Source: Lytechinus pictus
Taxonomy: Eukaryota; Echinodermata; Echinoidea; Temnopleuroida; Toxopneustidae
Assembly (NCBI RefSeq): GCF_037042905.1
Contig: NC_087259.1
Coordinates: 22,943,001 to 23,007,000, forward strand
Length of the DNA: 64,000 nucleotides
Direction: 5' to 3'
The position numbers and the translations under genes were made by a program. The notes below the pieces were generated by a model. The model did no database searches, was not told where the DNA came from, and worked only from the letters and a program-made list of their open reading frames with translations. Below, piece after piece: positions 24,101 through 34,519 of the stretch. The stretch's first letter is position 1, and each line of letters starts with the position of its first letter.

Positions 24101-24839
24101 TCAACATATTGAATATTGAGAATGGTGGGGGCAGGAAGTGTTTTCTTCTACCCCTCTAGATCAGAGCCATCTTCTCTAAAGTCCTGAGATTGTGCCTTTT
24201 TTATTAGAGGCAAGATTATTTATTAGCTTCCTAACCAGTGGCAAGATATCATTGGGGTTAGGTCAGGTGCAGATTATTCACAATATGACAATTAAAGAAA
24301 AACATAATTGCCTCTCCTATCCCATTGAGGGCAGGTATGCCAGTCATAGGAATGTATGTTCATGCAGTCACAAAATATTCATATCTGGACAAACTTAGCA
24401 TTCTAAACTAGTAAAAATCGAAAATTGTAGACCACAATATAATTAAAGAGGACTTGCGTAGGATCCATGTGTAGGGGGGAAAGAGTTTTGTCAGGCAAAA
24501 TATAAACACATTATTTAATAGGGATTCATCTGAAATAAGGTTACTTTTTGAACAGAAATTTATTTTCATTCAGATGTCTGCATTGCATATCTACAGGATC
24601 ATCAGAGGAACAAGAGATGTTTTAATGAATGAAGTTACCGGGGAAATTTTTTCTATGAATATCAGCATGAACATTAACCCTAGATTCATAATTTTTATTG
24701 TCATTTCTTTTCAGGGCGGATCACAGTCAGCATCTTACCTCCGATCCCAACCAACAATCTCACTTGTGAAGACGTTCCTCAACTCACTGACAAAGTTAGG
24801 GCAACTATGATTGAAGAATTCAAAAGAATTTCAGAATAA
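17941..24839 (+). CDS. 1-acyl-sn-glycerol-3-phosphate acyltransferase, AGPAT1/2-like, tandem copy 2 (six exons, 273 aa)
   Basis: A paralogue of the gene at 2542. Exons are 17941-18137, 18838-18974, 19769-19944, 22603-22716, 24016-24088 and 24715-24839, with the same intron phases (2,1,0,0,1) and the same sizes for exons 4 and 5 (114 and 73 bp). Two hydrophobic segments lie near residues 13-26 and 35-57. Motifs: NHQSIFD (103-109), GAIFVDK (144-150), FPEGTR (176-181), IPVVPV (209-214), then LPPIPTNNLTCEDVPQLTD. The expected product is phosphatidic acid at the ER. Motif II ends in lysine where copy 1 and human AGPAT1 have arginine. Exon 2 is six bases longer than in copy 1. I see no stop or frameshift, so both copies look functional. 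Confidence 0.9.
18295..18440. repeat. partial hairpin-family element with X-box-like palindrome
   Basis: Starts AGGGAGTGTTTCAGG and contains GTTACCACAGTAAC at 18351-18364, with CCAAT at 18392-18396. It resembles the element at 2956. The right end is degraded. Confidence 0.4.
18838..18974 (+). CDS. AGPAT-like copy 2, exon 2 (catalytic NHX4D)
   Basis: Acceptor AACGCAG|AA and donor CTTG|GTAATT. Encodes residues 66-111, with SFIVVCNHQSIFDSL holding the catalytic His and Asp. Confidence 0.9.
19769..19944 (+). CDS. AGPAT-like copy 2, exon 3 (motif II)
   Basis: Acceptor TTCATAG|CC and donor AAGAAG|GTGAAT. Encodes residues 112-170, including FPDNCAVILKKN and GAIFVDKGNK. Confidence 0.88.
20316..21590. 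mobile_element. inverted-end repeat element with internal ~165-190 bp tandem units (copy 1)
   Basis: The left end GGCAGTCTCGCCTGCAT is matched in reverse by ATGCAGGCGAGAC near 21578-21590. Between them, from about 20451, lie six to seven diverged tandem units. Most contain a TGACCTTTGACC-like motif (exact with a final T at 20528-20540, 21017-21029 and 21180-21192), a GGTCATGTGACC-like palindrome, and the text CCAAGTTTCATGAACTAG. The palindrome CTTAACCTTAGGTTAAG and a GCC-repeat precede the right end. It lies in intron 3 of AGPAT-like copy 2. There is no coding sequence. Confidence 0.75.
21771..22503. mobile_element. GC-rich inverted-end element, TTAA termini
   Basis: TTAAAGGACTGGG at the left and CCCAGTCCTTTTTTAA at the right. 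Runs of C (about 21791) and G (about 22444) lie inside the ends and are also complementary. The subterminal regions are rich in CGCG and contrast with the AT-rich intron. There is no coherent ORF. Confidence 0.65.
22603..22716 (+). CDS. AGPAT-like copy 2, exon 4 (FPEGTR)
   Basis: Acceptor CTCCTAG|TG and donor GCACAG|GTAAAG; 38 codons, residues 171-208, with VWFFPEGTRK and LPFKKGAFNIAVLAQ. Confidence 0.9.
22843..23414. mobile_element. TTAA-ended MITE-like element, family A copy 4
   Basis: TTAAAGGACAAGTCCACCCC to GGGGTGGACTTGACCTTTAA, about 572 bp. It lies in intron 4, 126 bp after exon 4, the same intron that carries copy 2 in the paralogue. Confidence 0.85.
24016..24088 (+). CDS. AGPAT-like copy 2, exon 5
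   Basis: Acceptor TCTCTAG|AT and donor CCAG|GTACTG; 73 bp as in the paralogue. Encodes IPVVPVVFSSQEKFFSYRDK. Confidence 0.88.
24715..24839 (+). CDS. AGPAT-like copy 2, exon 6 with stop
   Basis: Acceptor TTTTCAG|GG. Encodes RITVSILPPIPTNNLTCEDV and a short tail, ending at TAA. The C-terminus is shorter than in copy 1. Confidence 0.88.
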
Positions 24840-25112
24840 AATACCTCTTCCAACAGAAAGTCTCAGGGAAATATATGCCAATGTATCCAACTATCCTCAG
24901 GCACTTTCATGTTATTTTATGATTTAAAATTGAAATCATATCCAAAAGTATTTAAATGTTTGCATATTTTTATTCATTCTGTTATAGTATACAGTTTTGG
25001 TATTGATCACTGGAATCATGGAAGTTCAAATAAATGGAGGATTTACACTTTAAGAAAAGTGCTGGAAACGTTAATTAGGACACATACTGTAGTACACAAA
25101 TGATGCTGAGAT

Positions 25113-25118
25113 AATAAA
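25113..25118 (+). other. possible poly(A) signal of AGPAT-like copy 2
   Basis: AATAAA lies 274 bp after the stop. Another AATAAA occurs near 25028 and one overlaps the stop region. Confidence 0.35.
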
Positions 25119-26159
25119 AGCATGAAAATTTACAGATATTTGCAAGCAGTTTATGTACCATAAGTGTCAATTCTGCCAAACTTGGCCCATTGAGATATAT
25201 TGTAATACGCAAAGAGACGTGTATAACTACTTACATGTATTGACAAAAAAATAGTTGTTTCCACACAATGATTAAGCACTTGAAATAAGTTTAAAATTGT
25301 GTAGAGTTCACACTCTGATGCTTGTTATTGTTCAGGCATGTGAAGTTATGTAAATATTATTATCCTACCACAATCAGGGCTGCTGAACCACGGGGGGGGG
25401 GGGGGGCTGGGAGCTTCACTTTTACAACTGTTCCACGGCCCCTTACTAAGAAAACAAATCCTTGTCCAATAATTTTGCTTGTATTAGTGCAGATTACAAA
25501 ACTTAGATTGATCATTACGGGTTAATTCCTTGTTCTGATTTATTTATTTTCTACATTACACAACTAAGAGTCTGGGTTACAACTTACAATGGAATGAATG
25601 AATGGAGGTTTCCACTTTGGCGAGTTAACATCGCGAGTTATGGCGAGTTATAGCGAGTTGCCAAAATGAGGCACTCGCGATAACTCGCATAAAGCTCACC
25701 ATGAAACTCTGGATAACTCGCGACAACTCGGCATGGCTCGGCGGAGCTTGTTCAAGCTCGGGACAACTCTCCTTGAAATCGTGAGCAGTTTCCAAATTTT
25801 TGAACATGTTCAAAAATTTTGCTAACTCGCTGTAACTCGTGCTGAACTCACCTAAACTCGTTATATACTCGCAGTACTCGCAATAACTCGTAAGAAGCTC
25901 GAGATAAACTCACAATAACTCGGAATAACTCGCCACATCTGAGTATACGCGAGTGCGTTCCGAGTTTTCAAGAGCGAGATACGAGCATTGCGATCGTTTT
26001 ACGAGTCAACTGGAGGTGCCCACGAGATTAGCGCGACTTTAGATCGAGCACCCCGAGTTACAGCGAGTTTCGTATGAGTTTATTCCGAGTGCGTGGCAAG
26101 TGCTCAGAGGCATGCCAGCTGAATGATAAATGTCCAGTGATCTATATTTTCCCCACATA

Positions 26160-27271
26160 TAAACCCCTCAAAAAAAGTTTGGAAATCTGAGTTTGGCCAT
26201 TAATTTCTCCCAACTCCAAAATTTACACATTGCATATTTGACATCATTTAAAAGGTCATTCAATTCTCTTTACAATGATACCATGCTTGTTATGATCATG
26301 CCATCACGAAAAGAGCAGGATTCAAAAGTGTTGGATGAAGTCTGAATTGAAAAGCTGCAAAACGAGCAAAAAAGTTTGGAAATCTTAGTTTGGCCATTAA
26401 TTTCTCCCAACTCCAAAATTTACACAATGCATATTTGATATCTTTCAAAAGATCATTTGATTTTCTTTAAAATGATTCCATGCTTGTTATGATCATGCCA
26501 TCAAAAAAAGAGCAAAATTGAAAAGTGTTGGATGAGGTCTGAAGTAAAAAGCTGCAAAACGAGCAGAAATAATCATGAAGGGTCAATACAGAACATGATT
26601 CTTTTGTCTGTGTCAATAAAGATGAAAATCAATTGAAATCAAACCCCTGCTTTTTCATTTCATAATGTTTTGTTGTGGTTTATGTTTGTTTGTTGTGTGT
26701 TTGCTTGTGCAGAAGTGTGTTTGATTCCATTTGAATGTTGATGTTAAGGTGCATGAAAACAATTGCTGAGAATCTCACTCATCATCATGGAAGAAAAGAA
26801 CAGTGACATTCAATATTGTGTCATTTTGCAAATTTTGAATTTTGACCTTGCCCCACATTTCAAGGCACTGCACCTCCATGTGAGCCAAAATCATATCATG
26901 GAAAGTATCATTTTAAAGAAAATTAAATGATCTATTTATTGATATTAATTTAACATTGATATTTACTAAAACCGAGGCGGGATTACCGATCAAACTCAAA
27001 AGAAACCGCTTAAAAAACTCACTCATCACCACGGAAAAAGGAACAGTGACTTTCAATATTGTGTCACTTTGCAACTTAATTTTGAATTTTGACCTTGCTC
27101 CACATTTCAAGGCACTGCACCTCCATGTGAACCATATTCATATCATGTAGGGTATCATTTTAAAGAAAATCGAACGATCTATTCATTGATATTAATAACA
27201 ATTGATATTTACTTAAATCGAGGAGGGAGTTTTGATTAAAGTCGGATTTCCAAACTCTTTTGAGGAGTTTA
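26160..27271. mobile_element. nested TA-bounded element with TIRs and internal duplications
   Basis: Inverted ends TAAACCCCTC...GTTTGGAAATC and GATTTCCAAAC...GAGGAGTTTA. Inside are two tandem ~200-bp units (about 26176 and 26378, sharing TTTGGCCATTAATTTCTCCC) and a second duplicated ~200-bp block (about 26770 and 27015, sharing AAGGCACTGCACCTCCATGT). TA at both ends fits a Tc1/mariner-type non-autonomous element, by inference. Confidence 0.65.
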
Positions 27272-27377
27272 TTTTAAAGTGAGAGCACATTTTAACTGAC
27301 CCACGCAATGTACACGTACTTTCAAAAAGGCTGCTGCCACTGCATTATTACAACTTTCAACAAATAAGGAGAGAAAT

Positions 27378-27602
27378 ATGCCTCGATCCAAAAGATCCAA
27401 GAGTTGTGGCCATTCAGATAGGGAAACAGCGAAAGAAGATGACATTCAAACAAGGGTACAAGAAGTGCAGGAAGAGACAATTGAAACGGAAGAGGAGGTC
27501 AATGACGAGCAGAGCCAAGGTAAAAGAACAAGACATCAAACTAGACAAGGTCCAAGTGGAGCGCCTCTGGCAGTCTCACCTGCATCACGCTATCCAATAT
27601 AG
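27378..27602 (+). CDS. small charged ORF of unknown origin
   Basis: 74 codons from an ATG in a good context. The first ~60 residues are very rich in Lys, Arg, Glu and Gln; the last 15 or so run into the downstream repeat element. The composition differs from the surrounding AT-rich repeats. It may be a remnant of the N-terminus of a transposon protein, but I do not recognise it. Confidence 0.2.
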   Translation: MPRSKRSKSCGHSDRETAKEDDIQTRVQEVQEETIETEEEVNDEQSQGKRTRHQTRQGPSGAPLAVSPASRYPI

Positions 27603-28680
27603 TAGCAGTGCTGACTTTGAAAACTACTATAAAATGATTATTCACAAAAACACCATTCATACAATGATACAATACTACGTTCATTGACAATAAATGACAT
27701 TTGACCTTGATCATGTGACCTAAGACTTGTCAGTGATACTTGATTACCCCTATATCCACATTTTATAAACTGTATCTAAACTTTGAAAGTTATGACAGCA
27801 ATATAGTATTAATCTTCAAAATGGCCAAAGTTCAATAACCTTAAATGACCTTTGACTTTGGTCATGTGACCTGAAACTGGCATGAGATTTTCGGTGATAC
27901 TTGACTACTCTAATATCCAAGTTGATGAATCATATCCATAAGCTTTCAAAGTTATGATGGTAATTCAACAAATACCCCCAACATGACCAAAGTTCATTGA
28001 CCTTAAATGACCTTTGACCTTCGTCATGTGACCTGAAACTCACAAAGGATGTTCAGTAATACTTGATTACTCTTATATCCAAGTTTAATGTATCAGATCT
28101 ATAAACTTTCAAAGTTATGATGGTAATTCAACCGATCACCCGAACATCACTAAAGTTCATTGACCTTTGACCTTGGACATGTGACCTGAAATTCGCACAG
28201 GATGTTTAGTGATACCTGATTACTATTATGTTCAAGTTTCATGAATCAGATTCATAAACTTTCAAAGTTATAATGTTAATTTAACAAATACCCCAATTGG
28301 CCAGTCCATTGACCCTAATTGACCTTTGACCTTAGTCATGTGACTTGAAACTCAAGCAGGATGTTTATATACTGTAATAACCTTATGTCCACGTTTCATG
28401 AACTAGGTTCATATATTTTCTAAGTTATGATGACATTTCAAAAACTTAACCGTAGGTTAAGATTTTGATGTTGATTCCCTAAACATGGTCTAAGTTCATT
28501 GACCATAAATGACCTCTGACCTTAATCTTGTGACCTGAAACTCAGGAAGGATGTTTAGTAATGCTTGATAAACCTTATGGTCAAGTTTCATGAACTAGGT
28601 CTATATACTTTCTAAGTTATGATGCCATTTCAAAAACTTAACCTTCGGTTAAGATTTGGTGTTGACGCCGCCGCCGCCGG
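27550..28680. mobile_element. tandem-unit repeat element (copy 2)
   Basis: The left end GCGCCTCTGGCAGTCTCACC matches copy 1 at 20320. About six diverged units follow with TGACCTTTGACC-like and GGTCATGTGACC-like motifs, then CTTAACCTTCGGTTAAG and GCCGCCGCC. The right inverted end present in copy 1 is missing. Confidence 0.7.
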
Positions 28681-29008
28681 CATCCATCTTTGAGTGCCAA
28701 AAATGTGCATATCCCGCCCCTTGGTCGTATGAAACTCTTATCACTCGTAACAAAATCTTTATAACTCGTTCATAGCTCGCTTTAAGTCGTATAAAGGTCA
28801 CCGCAACTCATACTAAGCTCGACCTGACTCGTTTCGCGCTCGGTTCACTCGTACAGCGAGCGTGGTGAACTCGATGTTGAGTCTTTTGTCACTGAAGCAA
28901 ATTCCAGGAAAAAATGTTAATTTCACGCGAGCTTGTGCGAGCTAAGGCGAGTTAGAGCTCGCGCAGCTCGCGTATGACTCGCAACTCCAACTCGCCAAAG
29001 TGGAAACC

Positions 29009-31588
29009 TTGCTAAAACTGCTTTGTGAAGTTGTGATTTAATTTTATCATATTCCAATTGCAAAACTAATGATTTTAAGTTGTTCATTGAATTAAATACA
29101 AAATAACATCACTATCAGTAAAGAAACATTGAATATGTATGTTCCACTTTTGTCCTTTATTCTCTATCCATGACTTTGATGTTTGATGATTGTGACCAGT
29201 TGAATTCTCATTTCAAATATGTGTTAAATTTACCATCTCCTAGCATTGACCATCTACTAGCATTCAATAAATTGTATTTGTCAGATCTTCAAAAGCACAA
29301 TAGAACTCTAATCAGAGGTTAAAGCCAAGGTAGGTGAATTGATCATCATGTAGACCTAGACCAAGTGAGTTTTGGAATTGTGCAGGGGCAAGGTTCAGCA
29401 AACCTGGCAGGAAATCAATTACACTGAAAATCGAAAACTCAGATAAGTAAGCATACATGTAGGGACATGACATGTGTTTATTTGATCTCAGCACAGACCA
29501 GCCTACTGACAGAATGCCAGAATTATTTGCTTTATACTACACAGCAGTTATTGATTTTCTACCAGAATCACTGGACCTGTACAATATACATGAAAAATAC
29601 CTGGTGGGTGTTTCATAAAGCTGTTCGTAAGTTAACAGCGACGTTAAGAACGACTGGTGAACCTTTCTTACGCGCTAAATAATCGCCAGTGAACATTTAA
29701 TGGTGAATATCTTTTTCCACAAGAAAGGTTCACCAGTCATTCTTAAAGTCGCTCTTAACTTACAAACAGCCTTATGAAACACCCACCAGGTTGGTCTATT
29801 TGTTACATTCAATTTGAATGCATTTTGTGATCTTAACCATAAGTGGGAGTCACCTGCAAATGTACCTGCCAGGCTGCCACTGCATTATTGGTGAGCAAAT
29901 CCTCGTATAAATATGAGATACACATCTAAGTTGAACTGAACCAGTTCTGAGTTGTTCTACTTGCATCTTTTCACAGAATCATGTAAGTACTAATTCTTTT
30001 AGAAATGAAGAAAGTACATATTTTGACCCTGTACACCCCTTCTAGAAGTGTGCATGAGTCTCTAGTATCCAGGGGCAGTATTCTGAACATCGACTTTTAC
30101 TGATCAGAGATATGACAAAATTGGTACGGTATTCTGGTGGATGTCATATCTGTGGTCATAAAAAATGTCATCAATTTGTCTCTTCTCTGCAGTGCGCCCC
30201 CAAAATTAGCAAATTCATAAATGCATATAATCCCATTACAAGCAAGATAAATTTTTGACAGGGTTAAGCAGTCATAAATGTTGCCATTTCTTTCAGTAGC
30301 ATAATATCCCGATACCATGTTGACTGTATGTCAAGCACACAATGATATTGTTAAGATAAAATTCACTCATCAGGACATGACTAATAAAATATATATTTTT
30401 CATGCTACAAGTTGTTAGGCCCTACATATCAATCCCTCTATTTTCTCTCTCTGTTCTGAAAATCCTTCCATTGTTAATACATGATGGTTCACACCTCCAA
30501 TCTTTTGTTTAAATACTAATAGAACATTTGCCATCACTGACAAGGAAAACATTATATTTTTGTATTAATATACTATCATATGAGCTATCATGTGGCCTAA
30601 ACTGTCAAGTATGAGCCCATGAGGTAGACACTGTTGATTAAAAACTTAAAAGAATAAATGAACAAATATACAAATAATAAATAAATCACAGTAGCTGTCA
30701 TTGGATTTGAAAACCATTCTTGCCGGTTTAGTCCGAATGACCTACTTCATGAATAGAACGAAACTCTGAACTGGTTTATTACAGAAGCAATAACTATACA
30801 GGTATACATGAGAAAAATAAACATAAAGCCTACCGTTAGTGGTCTGTTGATTCTTCCAGGTGGAGGCATGATGTAGAAGATGCTCAAATACAATCAGGAT
30901 TCAACTTTCATTCAAAGTGAAAAGAAAGAAACAAAACAAAAAAAAGACTCAATCTTTCATTTTCCAAAAAATTCTTGATAATGAAGTGACGAAATTTAAT
31001 TTGTCCCTACTCAAGAAGTTTCCGATTTCAGATTTACAGTGTAGCTAGCTTACTTTATAAAACTCCATACCTTTCTCAGATGTTCCTCATCTGTTTTTTA
31101 TTAACTTCTACTATTCTACTTTTTCATGTTTTTCTTTTCACACAAACAAGATTAAATTCATCTTTAACATCAAACAAAGTTTTCACAAAATACAATATCA
31201 TGTGTTCTAATTTTGTCTTCAAATTAAAATCCTTTATTTTAAAGTTTGCTCATGTGCACTTTTTAACATAGGTGGAATGGTTTTATCGTTTGACATGCCA
31301 TATCTGAACACTGAGAAAGCTGCAGGAATTAGTCATAGGCATTAACATGCATATCAAACTTTTTCAGTTTAAGGTGCTGTCCAAAAATCTAAAGCTAAGC
31401 CTCTCTATCAAATTTCAAATCATGTAACTGTCTGCCCATTAAATTAATCACATCATACAAACCATTTAATTCACTGGTATCAATCTTTTGATAATATTTT
31501 ATAAGCAATCAGTTTTATTTGAAAGGTGAATACCACTCTGGAAATAAAAGCTCAATTTGAATTTATAAGTAGAGAAAATCAAACACGC
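29009..31588. other. intergenic, no convincing gene
   Basis: AT-rich. It holds a hairpin element (29600-29790) and one weak exon-like segment (29497-29603). Otherwise nothing recognisable. Confidence 0.45.
29600..29790. repeat. hairpin element of the TTTCATAAAG family
   Basis: CCTGGTGGGTGTTTCATAA and TTATGAAACACCCACCAGG are near-perfect inverted ends. The inner arms (AAGAACGACTGGTGAACCTT with AAGGTTCACCAGTCATTCTT) are also complementary, giving a roughly 190-bp foldback. Confidence 0.75.
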
Positions 31589-32100
31589 TTAAAGGGGAAG
31601 TTCACCCTGAAGAAAACTTTGTTGTAAAATAGCAGAATAAATAATAAAAAATATTGGTGAAGGTTTGAGGAAAATCTGTTGAAGATTAAGAAAGTTATTA
31701 GAATTTCCAGTTTTGGATTTGTGATGTCATAAATGAGCAGCTGCCCCATATATTATGTAATATAAAATGCAAGAATTTCATTTTTTCTAAATGGTTCCTG
31801 ACTTATTTTTATTTTCTTAATTTCATGATCTACATACATGTATACAAAAGGTACAGTTCAATTCAATTCAATTCAATTCATTTATTTATAAACCGTTTAC
31901 AATTTTCTGGGAAAATGACATTTCATTGATTTTTGGGTCATTCGCTGTGTAGGAATACTCCTAGCATATGACGTCACAAATCAAATAATTATAATTCTAA
32001 TAACTCTTTAATTCTTTGATGGATTTTTCTCTCAGTTTCTGCAATGTTTTTTTTTTAATCCTGATAATTTTATAATTAAACTTTTTGTCAGGGTGAAAAT
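31589..32100. mobile_element. TTAA-ended MITE-like element, family B copy 2
   Basis: TTAAAGGGGAAGTTCACCCT at the left and GTCAGGGTGAAAATTTC at the right. It contains an (ATTCA)n-like microsatellite near 31858-31880. The right end is fused to a degraded family A copy. Confidence 0.6.
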
Positions 32101-32575
32101 TTCATCATTTAAATTGAATGTAAAATAATCAAATTTATTTATGCCAGTTTAAAATATTGCTTATTTTTAATATATATGCACAAGTTAACCCAGTGACATG
32201 CAAATGAGAGTCAATGGTGTCACTCTCTAAATATTCCTTTTGTTATCTCATGAATTAAACAATATTTCAATTTCAATTTTTGCAGATTGGATACAAAGAG
32301 AAATTCATGGAATCACAATAGGTTTATAACAATGGAAATTTCACAGTAACATAGAGAGGTTAAACTTTATTTCAAATCATAATGAGCAAAAATTGAAATA
32401 CATATTTTATATTTCATGAACGAAAATACAAAAAGAAATAACTGCTGGTCACATGAGTTGTTCCCACGTTTCCATACATGCCAGGATAAGCAAACTTCTG
32501 AAGTGTTGACTTTCATACTTTACATTTATATGATTTTCATGAAATTTTCAGTGTTCACTGTTACAGATTTTTTGA
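32095..32575. mobile_element. degraded family A element
   Basis: AAAATTTCATCATTTAAATT...GTAAAATAATC, ATGCAAATGAGAGTCAATGG and TGATTTTCATGAAATTTTCA correspond in order to the arms of the family A copies. Both ends are eroded. Confidence 0.5.
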
Positions 32576-34140
32576 TAATACCAGTTGTATGAGGATCTCA
32601 AAATAAGTTTGAACAGAATCCAATAACTCCTGATTTTTCTTCTCCTTCCCCAATTTCTCTACATCCTTCTTTTTCTTCTCCACTCTTCATTCTGCTAGTC
32701 ATAGCTCCTCTTCATTCTTTCCTTTCTCCCTCTTGCTCTTTATTTTCTTGTTCTTATCCTCCTCCTTCATCTTTTTCTTCTATTCTACAACTTGGTCTTA
32801 GACAGTCTTCTCCTTTTCTAGTCTTATTTAGATCCCCTCTTCCTGTAAACTTTCTCTTCAGCTTCATGCATAGGCCTATGAATGATGATATGCTTTTTGC
32901 AAACCAAAAGGCAAAAAGGCAAGTTGCATTTTTTTCTGCACAAATGAAATGCAAATGCAGCTGCAGCACACAAAAAATGAAACACTAACTGTAACTGTTT
33001 AATTACCTGAATTGAACTCTATCCCAGCTATTATGTCCAACCTTATTTTCACCTTTACATGTATAAAAGAAGAATAAAATAATTGGCTATTGAATCTGAG
33101 GTGCAAATATCAAATCGACGTCGAAATGACATGCATGCACTCGCGCACGTGTTGCAGTCGAACAACTTTGGAACTAACACAAATATAATGCAGTGGGGCT
33201 AATTAAAAATTCAGGGGAGAAATACATGATGTACCTTAAAAGAAACCGACAATACACACGATACAGAATGATGTAGATTCAAACAGAATCCAAATGTACG
33301 ATATTTAAATGATTACCTTGATAGTTTGAAAGTTGAAAATATCACATTAGTGATTTTCCGGTCTCCCAGAATTTTATCTATAAAAATGATCCAAATTCGA
33401 ACCGAAAAACTGCATCACACGCATACCATAATCATTTAACTATGAAAAGCCACAGCTAGTAGGAAATGCTATTATTTTTTTTTCGTGAGAATGAGGATGG
33501 GTAATTTTCTCTGGTCTATTATGTATATTTTGTTTTGTAGTGATCTTTATTATTCATTCAAATAAATTTCATACATACCGAATCAAGGAAATATAAAACA
33601 AAATGATAATTGCAGCTGTGAATACACAAATGAAATAACACTGTAATAAACATAGCAGGCAAATTGTATCAGGCATGTTGTATATGTATCTTCTTTTTTT
33701 CACTCGTGATCGTCGTAAAAAAATTATTGTATGTATCACTTAATTATAAAATATGTACTATGTCATTGTTGGCAAATTGAAATCAGATGAAATAAAACAA
33801 GTAATAATAATAAATGTAGAAACAAATAAAATCCAAAATCCCGGGGATACTTGTGGCTAGAGATAAATATAAAGATAGAAAAGAAAAGTTAAAATTAAAA
33901 AAAAAGAGGGAGAGAAAGAAAATTTCAAATAGTGTGGTGATGAGAGAAAAGAAAATTTCTTGATAAAAGAAAAGAAAAAAGAAAGAAATGTTCAAATTAG
34001 TTTGATCGTATTCATTCATTTCATGAATTTTTCATTGCAGGGGACTTTAATTCGTGACATAGTAGATAGGTAATTCCTTTTGGGAAGGATATGTATATGA
34101 CAGTTCACAGTTTCATGTTTAGGGTCACATGAAAAAAAAA
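32576..34140. other. intergenic, no convincing gene
   Basis: Pyrimidine-rich stretch near 32630-32830, AT-rich elsewhere. No ORF here looks coding. Confidence 0.45.
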
Positions 34141-34149
34141 AATTACTCC

Positions 34150-34383
34150 CACCCATTGGCGGCGGAAGCCAAAAATTTTAGGGGGACCACAAAAAAAAAA
34201 TTTGACAAGCAAAAAAAAAGGTTATCAACCAAAAATTTTAGGGGGGACGCAGGAAAAAAAAATTGACAAGCAAAAAAAAAAAAAAAAAAAAAAAAAAGTT
34301 ATCAACAAAAAAATTAGGGGGGGGGATCGTCCCCCCCACCAAAAATTTAGGGGGGACACGTCCCCCCGCTTCCGCCACCTATG
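34150..34383. repeat. small inverted-end repeat with poly(A) and G-run units
   Basis: GGCGGCGGAAGC at the left and GCTTCCGCCACC at the right. The inside is two to three diverged copies of TTGACAAGCAAAA...GTTATCAACCAAAAATTTTAGGGG. Confidence 0.5.
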
Positions 34384-34519
34384 CCCCCACCTCCTCCCTC
34401 TCATTATCATCACCATCGTCATCATAATAATTTGTTTCCTTGTTTCGACTGGTTCTTTTCTTTATTATGTTCATTTTGTGTTCCATCATTCTTTAAGAAA
34501 AGCCTCATTGTACTTCATC

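Larger units (their letters stand above)
25608..29008. mobile_element. inverted-repeat element with CTCG/CGAG-rich ends and nested insertions
   Basis: GGTTTCCACTTTGGCGAGTT at 25608 is mirrored by AACTCGCCAAAGTGGAAACC ending at 29008. The first ~480 bp and last ~330 bp are filled with irregular repeats of ACTCG/CGAGTT. The middle contains a TA-bounded element (26160-27271) and a second copy of the tandem-unit element (27550-28680). I could not see a target-site duplication. Confidence 0.65.
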
